This document shows positions 1 through 10,110 of a stretch of DNA of 64,000 bases, in pieces (positions within the stretch are counted from its first letter, which is position 1; each line of letters begins with the position of its first letter). Below the pieces are notes generated by a model. The model ran no database searches, was not told where the DNA came from, and worked only from the letters and a program-made list of their open reading frames with translations. The stretch covers positions 124,001-188,000 of the forward strand of contig NZ_RCWE01000006.1 in NCBI RefSeq assembly GCF_018448925.1. Direction: 5' to 3'. The stretch is from Photorhabdus akhurstii (GTDB lineage Bacteria; Pseudomonadota; Gammaproteobacteria; Enterobacterales; Enterobacteriaceae). The position numbers and the translations under genes are program-made.

Positions 1-943
1 CCGGCTTATCCATCGCCATATATTCAAATAGTTTCAGTGGCGAAGTATAGCGACTGCCAATGCTAGTTTTAGTTAATGGCAACAGACAAATATCATTATC
101 TGCAATTATCTGAAAACGTAATTTAGGTTGAATAAATCCAAGAAAATTGATTTTATCGCCAACCCCCATTTGCTGAGCAATCTGTCGTAATTGCTGAATT
201 TGCTCTGGTTCGCCACCAGCAATATTCAATATTGCATTCTCAAGGTAAGCCATCGCTTTGATCGCCGTAGGAACACCTTTCCAATGATGCAAACTGCCCA
301 AATAAAGGATCTGGGTTGGTAATTCACCGTCGTCTGATATACGTTTATCTAATGACACCGATTCGACTGCCCGCAGATCCACACCATCCGGCGCAACAAC
401 TATTGGTATGCTGACATTGTATTCACTAATAATATCATCACGGAGTAACGACGTCAGAGCGAAAACAATCCTGGACTGACGATAAACAAAGTGCTCGATT
501 TCTCTCAGCTTCTGATACTTACGCTGATTTTTATTTTTACTTAAATCATGAGATTCTTTAAATGATTGGGCAAAAATCTCATGACTCTCAAAAAACAGCG
601 GAATTTCTGGATGTTCACATAATAAATACTTTGCCATTTTCAGATTACGGGTAAAAACGGCATCTACCTCATTTCTCTTCAACCAATGGGAAACCTGGAA
701 ATAGAACATTTTTTGGGTATTGAATGGAAAATACCATTTACGCCGAATATTGCGTAAAGATATCAACTTAGCTGATGGTGATAATGAACGCCCCAGTATC
801 TCTTCTGCGGTATTTTTACCTTCCGGTGTAACCAGATATACGCAAGCTCCCTGGCGAGCAAATGCATCAACATTCTGCAAAATTTGCAGTGATGCCACCC
901 GATAATCAGGAACCGGATAGGGATCAATATAGGCAATTTTCAT
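1..943 (-). CDS. Glycosyltransferase family 4, 3' end outside window
   Basis: The minus-strand frame opens at the ATG at 943 (MKIAYIDPYPVPDYRVA) and stays open to the window edge, giving 314 visible residues. It has the layout of a GT-B retaining glycosyltransferase: an N-terminal Rossmann-like half, then a donor-binding half with an LGSLHHWKG stretch and the end-on motif SPLKLFEYMAMDKP. Such enzymes transfer a sugar from a nucleotide-sugar donor, usually on the cytoplasmic face during LPS or capsule assembly. It overlaps the next minus-strand gene by 20 bases, so the two are probably translationally coupled. The sugar and acceptor cannot be read from the sequence. Confidence 0.85.
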   Translation of the reverse strand, partial: MKIAYIDPYPVPDYRVASLQILQNVDAFARQGACVYLVTPEGKNTAEEILGRSLSPSAKLISLRNIRRKWYFPFNTQKMFYFQVSHWLKRNEVDAVFTRNLKMAKYLLCEHPEIPLFFESHEIFAQSFKESHDLSKNKNQRKYQKLREIEHFVYRQSRIVFALTSLLRDDIISEYNVSIPIVVAPDGVDLRAVESVSLDKRISDDGELPTQILYLGSLHHWKGVPTAIKAMAYLENAILNIAGGEPEQIQQLRQIAQQMGVGDKINFLGFIQPKLRFQIIADNDICLLPLTKTSIGSRYTSPLKLFEYMAMDKP

Positions 944-2042
944 TATTTATCGCTTTTAGTAAACGATTTGCTGAATGCTCCCAGGTATACATTGTTTCAA
1001 TCCGTTGACGAGCCGCTTTTCCCATTTTTTGCCTCCTGTCTGGTTGAGACAATAAAAAATTAACCGCATCGACAATTGCTGAAACATCTCCTGGCGTAAC
1101 CAAAATACCTGAATTACTTTCATTACCGACAACTTCCGGTATGCCTCCGATATAACTGGCAATAACCGGCCTGCCACACGCCATCGCTTCCGCAATCGTA
1201 ATCCCAAACGCTTCGTCACCAATACTGGGGAAAATCCCCGCATCACCAGCAGCATAATATTCAGGCAACTGATCGTGCCCTACAGGTGGATGGAAGATGA
1301 CCTGTTTTTCCAGCCGCAGTGCTGCAACCCGCTTTTCCAAGCGTTTCAGATCTTCACCTGATCCGATAATCAGCAATTTAACGTCTTTATCCTGTAGTTG
1401 AGCCATTGCATCAATAGCCACATGTATGCCTTTCCAGCCAACCAACCGCCCAGCAAAGGTCAGCAAAAATGTTTTATCGCTGATCCCAAGACGAGTTCTG
1501 ACAGAAGAGTCTATCGGCCTGAATTTATTAATATCAACACCATTGTAAATCACCTTCGGAAATTGTTTAAAATGGTGCTGAATCTGCCAGGCATTAAAAT
1601 GGCTGCATGCCACCCAAGCTGAAATTCGCTTACTCAGCTTTCTGTCGCCCTTGAAAAAACTGGTGCCGCCGCTCATATAGCAAAATTTAGTGCGACTCTC
1701 TTTTGGCATCATTCGAGGCCAGAAAAAATCAAATGGCTTAGTCAGAATAACCCAGTCAAAATCTCCAGCAACAACCATATCGCAAGCATGGCGAGCAAAT
1801 GAGTAGCGTTCAATAATACGCTGGAAACGTCGACCAATATTAATTACTTTCTCTCTGGGAATAAATGGAAAAGTATGAACTTGGATTGCTCTTCCATTGA
1901 GCTCTGGCTGGACATCACCCTTGCCGCCAAAAATATGGATCTCATGCCCGGCATCAGTCAACGCTTTCGCAAGTTCCCAGACTGCCGTCTGAATACCACC
2001 GTAAGACATAGTTACAGTGACATCAACTAAACCTATTTTCAT
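924..2042 (-). CDS. Glycosyltransferase family 4
   Basis: A 372-residue GT-B glycosyltransferase. It starts MKIGLVDVTVTMSYGGIQT, with the glycine-rich acceptor-side loop typical of GT4, and carries FAGRLVGWKG in the hinge region. The donor-site motif is FGITIAEAMACGRPVIA, with the EX7E-type glutamates. No signal peptide or membrane segment is visible, so it is a cytoplasmic or peripheral enzyme. Its start overlaps the end of the upstream GT9 gene by 20 bases and its end overlaps the next GT4 gene, which makes a compact three-gene minus-strand operon. It probably acts in LPS core or other surface glycan synthesis. The exact linkage is unknown. Confidence 0.87.
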   Translation of the reverse strand: MKIGLVDVTVTMSYGGIQTAVWELAKALTDAGHEIHIFGGKGDVQPELNGRAIQVHTFPFIPREKVINIGRRFQRIIERYSFARHACDMVVAGDFDWVILTKPFDFFWPRMMPKESRTKFCYMSGGTSFFKGDRKLSKRISAWVACSHFNAWQIQHHFKQFPKVIYNGVDINKFRPIDSSVRTRLGISDKTFLLTFAGRLVGWKGIHVAIDAMAQLQDKDVKLLIIGSGEDLKRLEKRVAALRLEKQVIFHPPVGHDQLPEYYAAGDAGIFPSIGDEAFGITIAEAMACGRPVIASYIGGIPEVVGNESNSGILVTPGDVSAIVDAVNFLLSQPDRRQKMGKAARQRIETMYTWEHSANRLLKAINNENCLY

Positions 2043-3045
2043 CTTTTCTTCCTGACGACGTAGTTTCTAGTAACTTTTGCGTTGCCTGCCAGACTTGTTC
2101 AACAGATATTGCAGACATCGAGTCTTTGCGGGTGGCTTGCATATAGTGAACCGGATGTTCAATAACCGCCAAATGTGAATGCTGTTGAGGCGCTAAAAAA
2201 CGGCCTGGATGAAAACTATGATACATAGCAACCATCGGGATACCCAATGCACCAGCTAAGTGTGTCGGCCCTGTATCAACACCAACATACAAATCAAGTC
2301 TACTCATTATTGCTGCATTCTGTCGCATTGTTAGTCTACCAACCAATGAAGTACACTTTTCAGCCCCTAATCTTTTTGCCAGTGACTGTGCAGCAATTTT
2401 ACCGTCAGTACTGCCTAATAGCATAATATGCGACTGGGGATAACGGCTATAAATGTGTTGCGCTAATTGGTAAAAATGTTCAACCGGCCAATCACGATAA
2501 GCTTTTGCCGGGAAGCTTTGTAACTGAAAACCAATCAGGAGTTTATTCTCTAAATGATACTGCCGCATAAAACCATCAGCAAAACGTAACTCCTTTTCAC
2601 TCACACAATAATTCAACCGCCAGTCACTTACCTCAACATCTACCGCACCAGCAAGCATGGCCCGTTCCTGTTGAGCTGGCATCAGCACCTTTGGCTTTTC
2701 CACAGTTAGCCAATCAGATTGCAACGTGGACTTATCTGAAAACGAAACTGTTAAGCACGATTTACGTTTTGCATACTGTAATAAAGGTTTATCGTCACTA
2801 TAGACTAAAGCCAAGTCATAATGTTTACAGGTAAACCAACCACACCATTTTGCCTTACCTTTCGAAAAAGCAGTCAATTTATTGATATCATTTATATTTT
2901 CAAGGATCTGTTTAGTCCTTTTATGAGCCATAACATCAATATTCGCACCAGGCCATTTCTGTTTTAAAGCACGGATTACCGGCGTTACCAGTAAGGTATC
3001 ACCGAAACGAGCTATAATAATGACCAGAATATTCTTGATCTGCAT
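2023..3045 (-). CDS. Glycosyltransferase family 9 (heptosyltransferase-like)
   Basis: A 340-residue protein that starts IKNILVIIIARFGDTLLVTPVIRALK. It carries the GT9 C-terminal motif GVDTGPTHLAGALGIPMVAMY, where the D/T-GPxH residues bind ADP-heptose in WaaC, WaaF and WaaQ. This family adds L-glycero-D-manno-heptose to the LPS inner core on the cytoplasmic face. It is the first gene of the overlapping three-gene run, and the 187 bases before it are AT-rich and likely hold the promoter. It resembles WaaQ-type (heptosyltransferase III) proteins most, but the exact paralogue cannot be settled by eye. Confidence 0.85.
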   Translation of the reverse strand: MQIKNILVIIIARFGDTLLVTPVIRALKQKWPGANIDVMAHKRTKQILENINDINKLTAFSKGKAKWCGWFTCKHYDLALVYSDDKPLLQYAKRKSCLTVSFSDKSTLQSDWLTVEKPKVLMPAQQERAMLAGAVDVEVSDWRLNYCVSEKELRFADGFMRQYHLENKLLIGFQLQSFPAKAYRDWPVEHFYQLAQHIYSRYPQSHIMLLGSTDGKIAAQSLAKRLGAEKCTSLVGRLTMRQNAAIMSRLDLYVGVDTGPTHLAGALGIPMVAMYHSFHPGRFLAPQQHSHLAVIEHPVHYMQATRKDSMSAISVEQVWQATQKLLETTSSGRKDENRFS

Positions 3046-3232
3046 AAGACAATTATCTGATTAATCCGCTATAAAATTCAACAAAATATACAAAAAAACC
3101 ATCTTGTATACAATTGATCGCAACAGAGTGATTTAACTAATAATCAACCTTAAAGTAATTTAATATCAATAAGTTGATATTACCCAAAACCATAAATCAA
3201 AGAAAAAGGACCAGAATAAATCTTAAAAAATG

Positions 3233-4354
3233 TTAACGTTTCTTACCTTTAATGCTGTGAAAAAAGATATTTTCCATTTTATCCAACATATTATCTATGC
3301 CAAATAAAGCCATTGCCCGCTTTAATGAAGAATGACCGAATTGCAAGCGCAGTTCATTATTATGAATCAACAAATCTAAACATTTCGTCAATAACTCTGT
3401 ATTTCTAGGTTCCACGATATAACCCGTTTCACCATCAATTACCGCTTCGGCAATTGCACCAACAGAGGTTGATACCACAGGTATTCCACACGCCATTGCT
3501 TGCATAATGCCTTGTGGCACGCCTTCATTACCAAAAGAAGGTAATGCAAATAAATCCATCGCATTCAAACAATCAGGAACATCCTGACGGTTGCCTAAAA
3601 AAATGACACTGTTTGACAAGCCTTCTCGCTTTACTAATGGTTCCAATGACTTACGTTGTGGACCATCACCCACAAACAAAAGTTGCCAATCAGGATATTT
3701 CTGGTGCAGAACTTTCCAACTTTCTAACAGATAGCGATGCCCTTTCCAAGTTCTCATGGTCGCAACGACACCTAATGTCGGTTTATCTTGAATCCCAATC
3801 CGCTGACGGCAAACTTTCTTATCTTCCGGTCGAAAACGCTCTAAATCGATGCCGGTAGGCACTGATGTCATATGCTGTAATGGATAACGATTATTAGCAT
3901 GCAGATGTTGACGTAATTTTTCACCTGTAGTCGCAATATGTCGGCACGCTCTCAAATACAACCAACGAGTTGATATTGAATTAGAAACATGGGTAGAAAC
4001 ATGCCTGGTTCTGACCATTGGCGGCATATGCCTTAACGTCGTGCAAGCCGCAGCAACCAACCATGCATCTGTCGAGCTATGTGTATTAATAACGTCAAAT
4101 TGACGACCTTCTTTTTTCAACCAACGACGCATAGCGAGGAAGCAGGACAACCGCTTTTTCTCAATAGGCAGGGCTACTACCGGCACACCATAAGATTTTG
4201 CTTCACGGTAGATATTAGAACCGGGACAACAGACAATAACCACTTTGTGTCCACGTCTTATCATTCCTTGGGATTCCGTCAGGATACGGATTTCCTGACC
4301 ACCCCAACCACAAGAAGATTCTGTATGTAAAATATTTAGTTTTTCTTTAGCCAT
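3233..4354 (-). CDS. Glycosyltransferase family 4 (LPS core type)
   Basis: A 373-residue GT-B enzyme that starts MAKEKLNILHTESSCGWGGQE, with the WGGQE loop seen in core-type GT4 enzymes. Its donor-half motifs are VVATMRTWKGHRYLLE and FGNEGVPQGIMQAMACGIPVV, followed by the late glutamate motif. It is separated from the heptosyltransferase-like gene by 187 bases, so it may have its own promoter. It faces the same way as rpmBG, with two hairpins between. Its role is probably transfer of a hexose or hexosamine onto the LPS core. WabH-type enzymes are a possible comparison but I did not confirm this. Confidence 0.82.
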   Translation of the reverse strand: MAKEKLNILHTESSCGWGGQEIRILTESQGMIRRGHKVVIVCCPGSNIYREAKSYGVPVVALPIEKKRLSCFLAMRRWLKKEGRQFDVINTHSSTDAWLVAAACTTLRHMPPMVRTRHVSTHVSNSISTRWLYLRACRHIATTGEKLRQHLHANNRYPLQHMTSVPTGIDLERFRPEDKKVCRQRIGIQDKPTLGVVATMRTWKGHRYLLESWKVLHQKYPDWQLLFVGDGPQRKSLEPLVKREGLSNSVIFLGNRQDVPDCLNAMDLFALPSFGNEGVPQGIMQAMACGIPVVSTSVGAIAEAVIDGETGYIVEPRNTELLTKCLDLLIHNNELRLQFGHSSLKRAMALFGIDNMLDKMENIFFHSIKGKKR

Positions 4355-4488
4355 TTCGGTTTCATATCCAGCCTACCGGAAGGCGTTAGTATAGCGAAAC
4401 AACATTTTACGTCTACGAATAACAGGATATATATGAAATGCAGAGAAGAATCAGTGAGTATTTGTTAAAACTCTTCAGACAGTAAAAG

Positions 4489-4509
4489 ACCACCTCCCTA
4501 GGAGGTGGT
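4489..4509. terminator. Hairpin with 9-bp perfect stem
   Basis: ACCACCTCC, a 3-base loop CTA, then GGAGGTGGT. It lies between rpmG and the glycosyltransferase. The T-tract is weak on either side, so it may be a processing or terminator hairpin backing up the stronger one next to rpmG. Confidence 0.5.
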
Positions 4510-4524
4510 TTAAGGATGACAACA

Positions 4525-4550
4525 AAAAACCCGGCCTAAGCCGGGTTTTT
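4525..4550 (-). terminator. Rho-independent terminator of rpmBG
   Basis: AAAAACCCGGC and GCCGGGTTTTT flank a 4-base loop. Read on the minus strand it gives a GC stem followed by a run of T, just after the rpmG stop. The symmetric A/T runs mean it could work in both directions. Confidence 0.85.
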
Positions 4551-4568
4551 ATCAAATCAACCAAAATT

Positions 4569-4739
<171 letters not shown>

Positions 4740-4747
4740 TCAGCTCC

Positions 4748-5005
<258 letters not shown>

Positions 5006-5151
5006 TCAGCTCGAGCTTTGTATTGGGTATGGCCGCCTCGTCAGGCTTAGGAGCCCATCTCAGCAAATTCTACTGAAAAGACTCACATTTACTCAGAAAA
5101 TGTGCTGAGATAGGCTCTTCTCGCCAAACCAAAGATCCTCAAAGGTGGCGT

Positions 5152-5180
5152 AGTATACGCCCTCAATCGCTGACGCTCAA
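5152..5180 (-). promoter_or_regulatory. Sigma-70 promoter for rpmBG
   Basis: On the minus strand the -35 is TTGAGC (5175-5180) and the -10 is TATACT (5152-5157), with an exact 17-base spacer. It lies between radC and rpmB, pointing at rpmB. Confidence 0.65.
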
Positions 5181-5224
5181 GTCCCGCACAACCAAAGATC
5201 CACAAGGATCTTGAAAAAGTTAGC

Positions 5225-5917
5225 TTAAATCCATCCTCGCTCCGCAAATGAGACACAACATTGCCGGCCAATAACCAGATGATCCAGCACTTTTATACCA
5301 ACCAAATTACAGGCATCAATCACTTTATCTGTAACAATCTTATCTGCCAAACTCGGCTCTGCATGACCTGATGGATGATTATGAGCCAAAATGACGGATG
5401 AAGCATTCACCTTTATCGCTGATCGGATAATTTCACGAGGATGAACTTCAACTTTATTGATTGTGCCTTTAAACATCTCCTCATGACAGATAACTCTATT
5501 TTGGTTATTGAGAAACAACACAACAAATATTTCCCTATCACGCCCCGATAATAGATTTTGCAAATACTCTTGAGTCACACTTGGACTACTCATAATATCT
5601 TCATGCATGAACTGGCTGGAAAAAAAACGTTTTGCCAGTTCTGCAATAGCCTGTAATTGTGCATACTTGGCTAATCCCATTCCTTTATGAGAACAAAAAG
5701 TGTCATAATCAGCAGAGAGTAAATGGTACAAAGACCCAAATTCTTTCAATAGAAATTCAGCCATTCGTAAAACAGGAAGTCCTCTGGTCCCGGTACGTAA
5801 AAAAATAGCCAGTAACTCAGCATCTGTCAGAGAAACCGAACCATAAGCCAACAACTTTTCTCTGGGAGCTAAATTTGAATATATTTCTCCTGTATTTTCA
5901 GCAACATTAAATTCCAT
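5225..5917 (-). CDS. radC: RadC family JAB1/MPN-fold protein
   Basis: A 230-residue protein with an N-terminal helix-hairpin-helix region (residues about 1-75: [20 protein letters not shown]) and a C-terminal JAMM-like domain with [12 protein letters not shown] and a following D. These are the metal-binding His, His and Asp residues of the MPN fold. RadC family proteins were once linked to DNA repair, but their activity in the cell is not settled. It is transcribed away from coaBC and lies upstream of rpmBG, the same order as in E. coli (yicR-rpmB). Confidence 0.92.
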   Translation of the reverse strand: MEFNVAENTGEIYSNLAPREKLLAYGSVSLTDAELLAIFLRTGTRGLPVLRMAEFLLKEFGSLYHLLSADYDTFCSHKGMGLAKYAQLQAIAELAKRFFSSQFMHEDIMSSPSVTQEYLQNLLSGRDREIFVVLFLNNQNRVICHEEMFKGTINKVEVHPREIIRSAIKVNASSVILAHNHPSGHAEPSLADKIVTDKVIDACNLVGIKVLDHLVIGRQCCVSFAERGWI

Positions 5918-6114
5918 ATATTCATCTCCCTGCTCTGTTTTACCTGATACAAACAGTATTCCATGCCTTAAACATCAGGGCGAATATCATATTTAGGAGC
6001 TGCGTAGCCGCTCGCAAATTTATCCTTTTTTACAATCAAAGTTCAGACTCTGCTCAACTCTGTAATCTCTTGTGATAAAATCTTGTCCCCTTGCAACTTA
6101 ATATTCGGACACTC

Positions 6115-7332
6115 ATGATGGCAGGACTTTCCGGCAAACAGATTGTGCTCGGTATCAGCGGAGGGATAGCCGCTTACAAAACTCCCGAGCTGGTACGTCG
6201 CCTGCGTGATCGCGGCGCACAAGTACGTGTAGTGATGACACCAGCAGCAAAAGCGTTTATTACACCAATGACGTTGCAGGCAGTTTCTGGTTATCCTGTT
6301 TCTAATGACTTGTTAGATCCGGCAGCAGAAGCGGCTATGGGGCATATTGAACTTGGCAAATGGGCCGATCTAATTATTCTCGCCCCTGCTACTGCTGATT
6401 TACTGGCGCGCCTGGTAGTCGGTATGGCGAATGATCTCATAACCACTGTCTGCCTAGCCTCCTCAGCCCCAATTGCCGCAGTGCCCGCAATGAATCAACA
6501 GATGTTTCGAGCTCAGGCAACACAATATAATCTCAAGCTTCTTGAAGAACGGGGGGTTCTTCTGTGGGGACCGGATAACGGCAGCCAAGCTTGTGGTGAT
6601 GTTGGTCCCGGCAGAATGTTAAACCCTACAGCGATTGTTGAACTCGCTGAACAACATTTTCAATCCAGCCAAGACTTAGCTCACCTAAAGCTTGCTATTA
6701 CCGCTGGACCAACCCGGGAAGCATTGGACCCCGTTCGCTTTATCAGCAATCACAGCTCCGGCAAAATGGGGTTTGCTATCGCTCAGGCTGCGGCAACACG
6801 TGGTGCAGAAGTCACCCTTATCACAGGCCCCGTTAATTTACCGACACCACCAGGAGTCAAACGAATCGACGTTACCAGCGCACTGGAAATGAATGAACAA
6901 GTACAGGCAGTAGCAGATTCACAGCATATCTTCATTGGTTGTGCTGCGGTTGCAGACTATCGCGCTAAACAGATTGCCGCAGAAAAAATTAAAAAACAGA
7001 GTGATGAGATCACTTTTACCCTGATCAAAAACCCGGATATTGTTGCCAATGTAGCCGCAATGCAAGAAAACCGCCCTTTTGTGGTTGGATTTGCGGCTGA
7101 AACCCAGAATGTGGAAGAATACGCACGAAAAAAACTGAACCAAAAACATTTGGATCTGATTTGTGCAAATGATGTATCCCTTATCGGCCACGGCTTTAAC
7201 AGTGATACTAATGCATTACATTTGTTCTGGCATGAGGGAGAAATCCGCTTACCTCATAGTAATAAGTTATTACTTAGCCACCATTTATTAGACGAGATAG
7301 TCAGACGCTATGATGAAAAAAATCGACGTTAA
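6115..7332 (+). CDS. coaBC: Phosphopantothenoylcysteine decarboxylase / phosphopantothenate-cysteine ligase
   Basis: A bifunctional coenzyme A enzyme (405 residues from the ATG at 6115). The N-terminal flavoprotein half (about 1-190) has [20 protein letters not shown] and PAMNQQM, the CoaC active-site motif. The CoaB half starts near [17 protein letters not shown] and ends with the ligase lysine-rich segment. It joins cysteine to 4'-phosphopantothenate, then decarboxylates the product. The frame is open further upstream from a TTG at 6091, but the E. coli protein starts at the equivalent of MAGLSGKQ, so 6115 or 6118 is preferred. It overlaps dut by 23 bases. Confidence 0.95.
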   Translation: MMAGLSGKQIVLGISGGIAAYKTPELVRRLRDRGAQVRVVMTPAAKAFITPMTLQAVSGYPVSNDLLDPAAEAAMGHIELGKWADLIILAPATADLLARLVVGMANDLITTVCLASSAPIAAVPAMNQQMFRAQATQYNLKLLEERGVLLWGPDNGSQACGDVGPGRMLNPTAIVELAEQHFQSSQDLAHLKLAITAGPTREALDPVRFISNHSSGKMGFAIAQAAATRGAEVTLITGPVNLPTPPGVKRIDVTSALEMNEQVQAVADSQHIFIGCAAVADYRAKQIAAEKIKKQSDEITFTLIKNPDIVANVAAMQENRPFVVGFAAETQNVEEYARKKLNQKHLDLICANDVSLIGHGFNSDTNALHLFWHEGEIRLPHSNKLLLSHHLLDEIVRRYDEKNRR

Positions 7333-7768
7333 AATTCTTGACCCACGTATCGGGAAAGAATTTCCTTTGCCAACTTACGCAACACCCGGCTCCGCAGGTT
7401 TAGATTTGCGGGCTTGCCTGGATAATGCGGTAGAATTGGCTCCAGGCCAAACAGAACTGCTTCCAACCGGGCTTGCTATTCATATTGGCGATGAACAATT
7501 GGCAGCCGTTATTCTGCCCCGCTCCGGCCTTGGACATAAGCATGGCGTCGTTCTGGGTAATCTGGTGGGTTTGATCGATTCTGATTACCAAGGTCAACTA
7601 ATGGTCTCCGTCTGGAATCGTGGTGATAAAACTTTCACCATCCAGCCAGGCGAACGTATCGCTCAAATGGTTTTTGTACCCGTCGTCCAGGCTGAATTCA
7701 ATCTGGTAGAAGATTTTGAAGCCAGCGAAAGAGGCAGTGGTGGTTTTGGTCATTCCGGTCGCCAATAA
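7310..7768 (+). CDS. dut: dUTP diphosphatase
   Basis: A 152-residue homotrimeric dUTPase that hydrolyses dUTP to dUMP and diphosphate. All five family motifs are seen, including [10 protein letters not shown] (motif 1), [10 protein letters not shown] (2), GLIDSDYQG (3), [17 protein letters not shown] (4) and the flexible C-terminal [10 protein letters not shown] (5). The start [12 protein letters not shown] overlaps the end of coaBC, the usual dfp-dut arrangement. Length and sequence match the E. coli enzyme. Confidence 0.97.
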   Translation: MMKKIDVKILDPRIGKEFPLPTYATPGSAGLDLRACLDNAVELAPGQTELLPTGLAIHIGDEQLAAVILPRSGLGHKHGVVLGNLVGLIDSDYQGQLMVSVWNRGDKTFTIQPGERIAQMVFVPVVQAEFNLVEDFEASERGSGGFGHSGRQ

Positions 7769-7885
7769 GTCCCCGTAAAACCTAATACCATTTAACCTAT
7801 TATCATATTCTTTGCTCAACATGCCGTTGAGCGGAGAATTACTGATCTATTTGTTTTGCTGTTCTTAACAAAGGTCTTGTCAGAC

Positions 7886-8485
7886 ATGGCAGAAAACGAA
7901 AATACAAAGAAAAGAAACAGGCGCGAGGAAATCTTACAGGCGCTGGCGCATATGTTGCAATCCAGTGATGGTAGTCATCGAATCACTACCGCCAAACTGG
8001 CCGCCAACGTAGGCGTTTCCGAAGCTGCCCTATACCGGCATTTTCCTAGTAAAACCCGGATGTTTGACAGTTTGATCGAGTTCATTGAAGACTCATTAAT
8101 TTCACGGATTAACCTGATTCTGCAAGACGAAAAAGATACCACGACTCGTATTCGCCTGATATTAATCCTGATTCTAGGTTTTTCAGAAAAAAATCCCGGT
8201 TTGACCCGCATCATGACCGGTCATGCTCTAATGTTTGAACAAAATCGGCTGCAAGGGCGCATAAATCAGTTATTTGAACGAATTGAAGTACAGATCCGTC
8301 AAGTTTTAAAAGAGAAAAAATTACGTGATGGGCAAGGTTTCAGTTATGATGAGTCGCTATTAGCTTCTCAGTTACTCGCGTTTTGTGAAGGGATGCTATC
8401 ACGTTTTGTACGCTCTGAGTTCCACTATCGTCCAACGCAGGAATTTGAAGCGCGCTGGCCATTATTATTGGCTCAGTTACAATAA
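7886..8485 (+). CDS. slmA: Nucleoid occlusion factor SlmA (TetR family)
   Basis: A 199-residue TetR-fold protein. The N-terminal helix-turn-helix is [29 protein letters not shown] and the ligand-type helical domain runs to the end. SlmA binds specific chromosomal sites and blocks FtsZ ring assembly over the nucleoid. An upstream extension of 10 codons is open, but the start [17 protein letters not shown] at 7886 matches the E. coli N-terminus. It follows dut in the conserved coaBC-dut-slmA order and is closed by the hairpin at 8502. Confidence 0.96.
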   Translation: MAENENTKKRNRREEILQALAHMLQSSDGSHRITTAKLAANVGVSEAALYRHFPSKTRMFDSLIEFIEDSLISRINLILQDEKDTTTRIRLILILILGFSEKNPGLTRIMTGHALMFEQNRLQGRINQLFERIEVQIRQVLKEKKLRDGQGFSYDESLLASQLLAFCEGMLSRFVRSEFHYRPTQEFEARWPLLLAQLQ

Positions 8486-8501
8486 GTTGTTCTACTACTC
8501 A

Positions 8502-8532
8502 CCCCGCCCGTTATTGGGCGAGGGCTTTTTTT
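8502..8532 (+). terminator. Terminator after slmA
   Basis: A GC-rich stem CCCCGCCC / GGGCGAGGG around TTATT, followed by a run of seven T. It lies between the convergent slmA and pyrE genes. Confidence 0.8.
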
Positions 8533-8544
8533 AAAGCTTATCTA

Positions 8545-9186
8545 TCAGATACCGTACTGCGCACGATAGGCTTTTACTGCATCCAGATGATCTTTCATCT
8601 CTGGCTGACCACTCAAATAATTAATCAAATCATTTAAGGTAATGATAGAAAACACTTTGCAACCATAATCTCTTTCCACTTCCTGAATTGCCGAGATTTC
8701 ACCATTCCCACGCTCCTGACGATCAAGACAAATCATCACGCCGGCAAGTGTCGCATTATGCTGCTTGATAATCTCCATAGATTCACGGATAGCTGTGCCT
8801 GCGGTAATAACATCATCAACCAGAACAACATTGCCTTTAAGTGAGCTACCAACCAAAGTACCGCCTTCGCCATGATCTTTAGCTTCCTTACGGTTAAAAC
8901 AATATGGCATATCAATATCATGATGCTCTGCCAGTGCAACTGCCGTTGTCGTTGCAATTGGAATACCCTTGTAAGCGGGTCCGAATAACAAATCGCACTG
9001 AATACCGCTATCCAACAATGCTGCTGCATAAAAACGCCCGATTAACGCCAAATCACGCCCAGTATTAAACAGCCCGGCATTAAAAAAATACGGGCTTTTA
9101 CGTCCTGATTTCAGGGTAAATTCCCCAAATTTCAGTACCTGTTTTTTTAGCGCAAGCTCGATAAATTCGCGCTGATAGGCTTTCAT
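8545..9186 (-). CDS. pyrE: Orotate phosphoribosyltransferase
   Basis: A 213-residue type I PRTase that joins orotate to PRPP to form OMP in pyrimidine synthesis. The PRPP-binding motif [14 protein letters not shown] and the catalytic loop [13 protein letters not shown] are both present. It lies downstream of rph with an attenuator hairpin in the 85-base gap, as in E. coli, so expression is expected to respond to UTP supply. Length is normal for enterobacteria. Confidence 0.97.
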   Translation of the reverse strand: MKAYQREFIELALKKQVLKFGEFTLKSGRKSPYFFNAGLFNTGRDLALIGRFYAAALLDSGIQCDLLFGPAYKGIPIATTTAVALAEHHDIDMPYCFNRKEAKDHGEGGTLVGSSLKGNVVLVDDVITAGTAIRESMEIIKQHNATLAGVMICLDRQERGNGEISAIQEVERDYGCKVFSIITLNDLINYLSGQPEMKDHLDAVKAYRAQYGI

Positions 9187-9235
9187 TGGTGCCTCTCCTC
9201 TCTTTTAGTCAAAGTTATCGCCATACAACAGGCAC

Positions 9236-9262
9236 AAAAAAGGCGACTACTCCGTCGCCTTT
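9236..9262 (-). promoter_or_regulatory. pyrE attenuator (intrinsic terminator between rph and pyrE)
   Basis: Read on the minus strand it is AAGGCGAC, a short loop, GTCGCC, then a run of T, placed 50 bases before pyrE and just after the rph stop. This is the position of the UTP-sensitive attenuator of the E. coli rph-pyrE operon, where close coupling of ribosome and polymerase at the end of rph stops termination. The mechanism is inferred from that system. Confidence 0.8.
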
Positions 9263-9271
9263 ATCAACTTA

Positions 9272-9985
9272 TTATTTTAATGCATTTCTCTGAGCTGCAA
9301 AAATATCCTCTAATCCTCCCTTGGCAAGGGCCAATAAGGATAACAACTCATCATGACTAAATGGCTCGCCTTCCGCAGTGCCTTGCACTTCAATCATCCG
9401 ACCATCTTCCATCATCACGACATTCATATCAGTTTCAGCGGCGGAATCTTCCACATATTCCAGATCACAACGGCCTTCGCCATCCACAATGCCAACAGAG
9501 ACTGCGGCAACCATTGATTTCAGAGGACTCTCTTTCAGCTTGCCTGCTTCAACCATTTTATTCAACGCATCAGCTAACGCGACACAAGCACCCGTAATAG
9601 AAGCTGTACGAGTACCGCCATCAGCCTGAATAACATCACAATCTAGCGTAATGGTGTGTTCGCCCAGTTTTTTCAGATCAACCGCGGCGCGCAACGAACG
9701 GGCAATTAAACGTTGGATTTCCATCGTACGTCCGCCCTGTTTGCCTTTAGCCGCTTCACGAGCATTTCGGGTATGAGTAGAACGCGGTAACATGCCATAT
9801 TCAGCGGTAACCCAACCTTGCCCCTGACCTTTCAAGAAACGCGGAACCCCTTCTTCAACGGACGCATTACATAACACTTTCGTCTCGCCAAACTCTACTA
9901 GAACCGAGCCTTCAGCGTGCTTAGTATAATGACGGGTTATAGTGATAGGACGCACTTGTTCTGCCGCTCTTCCTGTTGGGCGCAT
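9272..9985 (-). CDS. rph: Ribonuclease PH
   Basis: A 237-residue phosphorolytic 3'-5' exoribonuclease that trims tRNA 3' ends. It starts [20 protein letters not shown], with the family motif [18 protein letters not shown] and the phosphate-binding [18 protein letters not shown]. The frame is intact, unlike the well-known frameshifted rph of E. coli K-12. It is the leader gene of the pyrE attenuation system. Confidence 0.96.
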   Translation of the reverse strand: MRPTGRAAEQVRPITITRHYTKHAEGSVLVEFGETKVLCNASVEEGVPRFLKGQGQGWVTAEYGMLPRSTHTRNAREAAKGKQGGRTMEIQRLIARSLRAAVDLKKLGEHTITLDCDVIQADGGTRTASITGACVALADALNKMVEAGKLKESPLKSMVAAVSVGIVDGEGRCDLEYVEDSAAETDMNVVMMEDGRMIEVQGTAEGEPFSHDELLSLLALAKGGLEDIFAAQRNALK

Positions 9986-10110
9986 AGTGTTATCTCCGTT
10001 GTTAGATCATTATTGGGGGCGCATTATACGGCCTAACCGGGCTAATGCCTATCCTGCATCTACAACGAGCGTTATAATCTCTTAATCTTTTGTTTAAATG
10101 GGAACGAATC

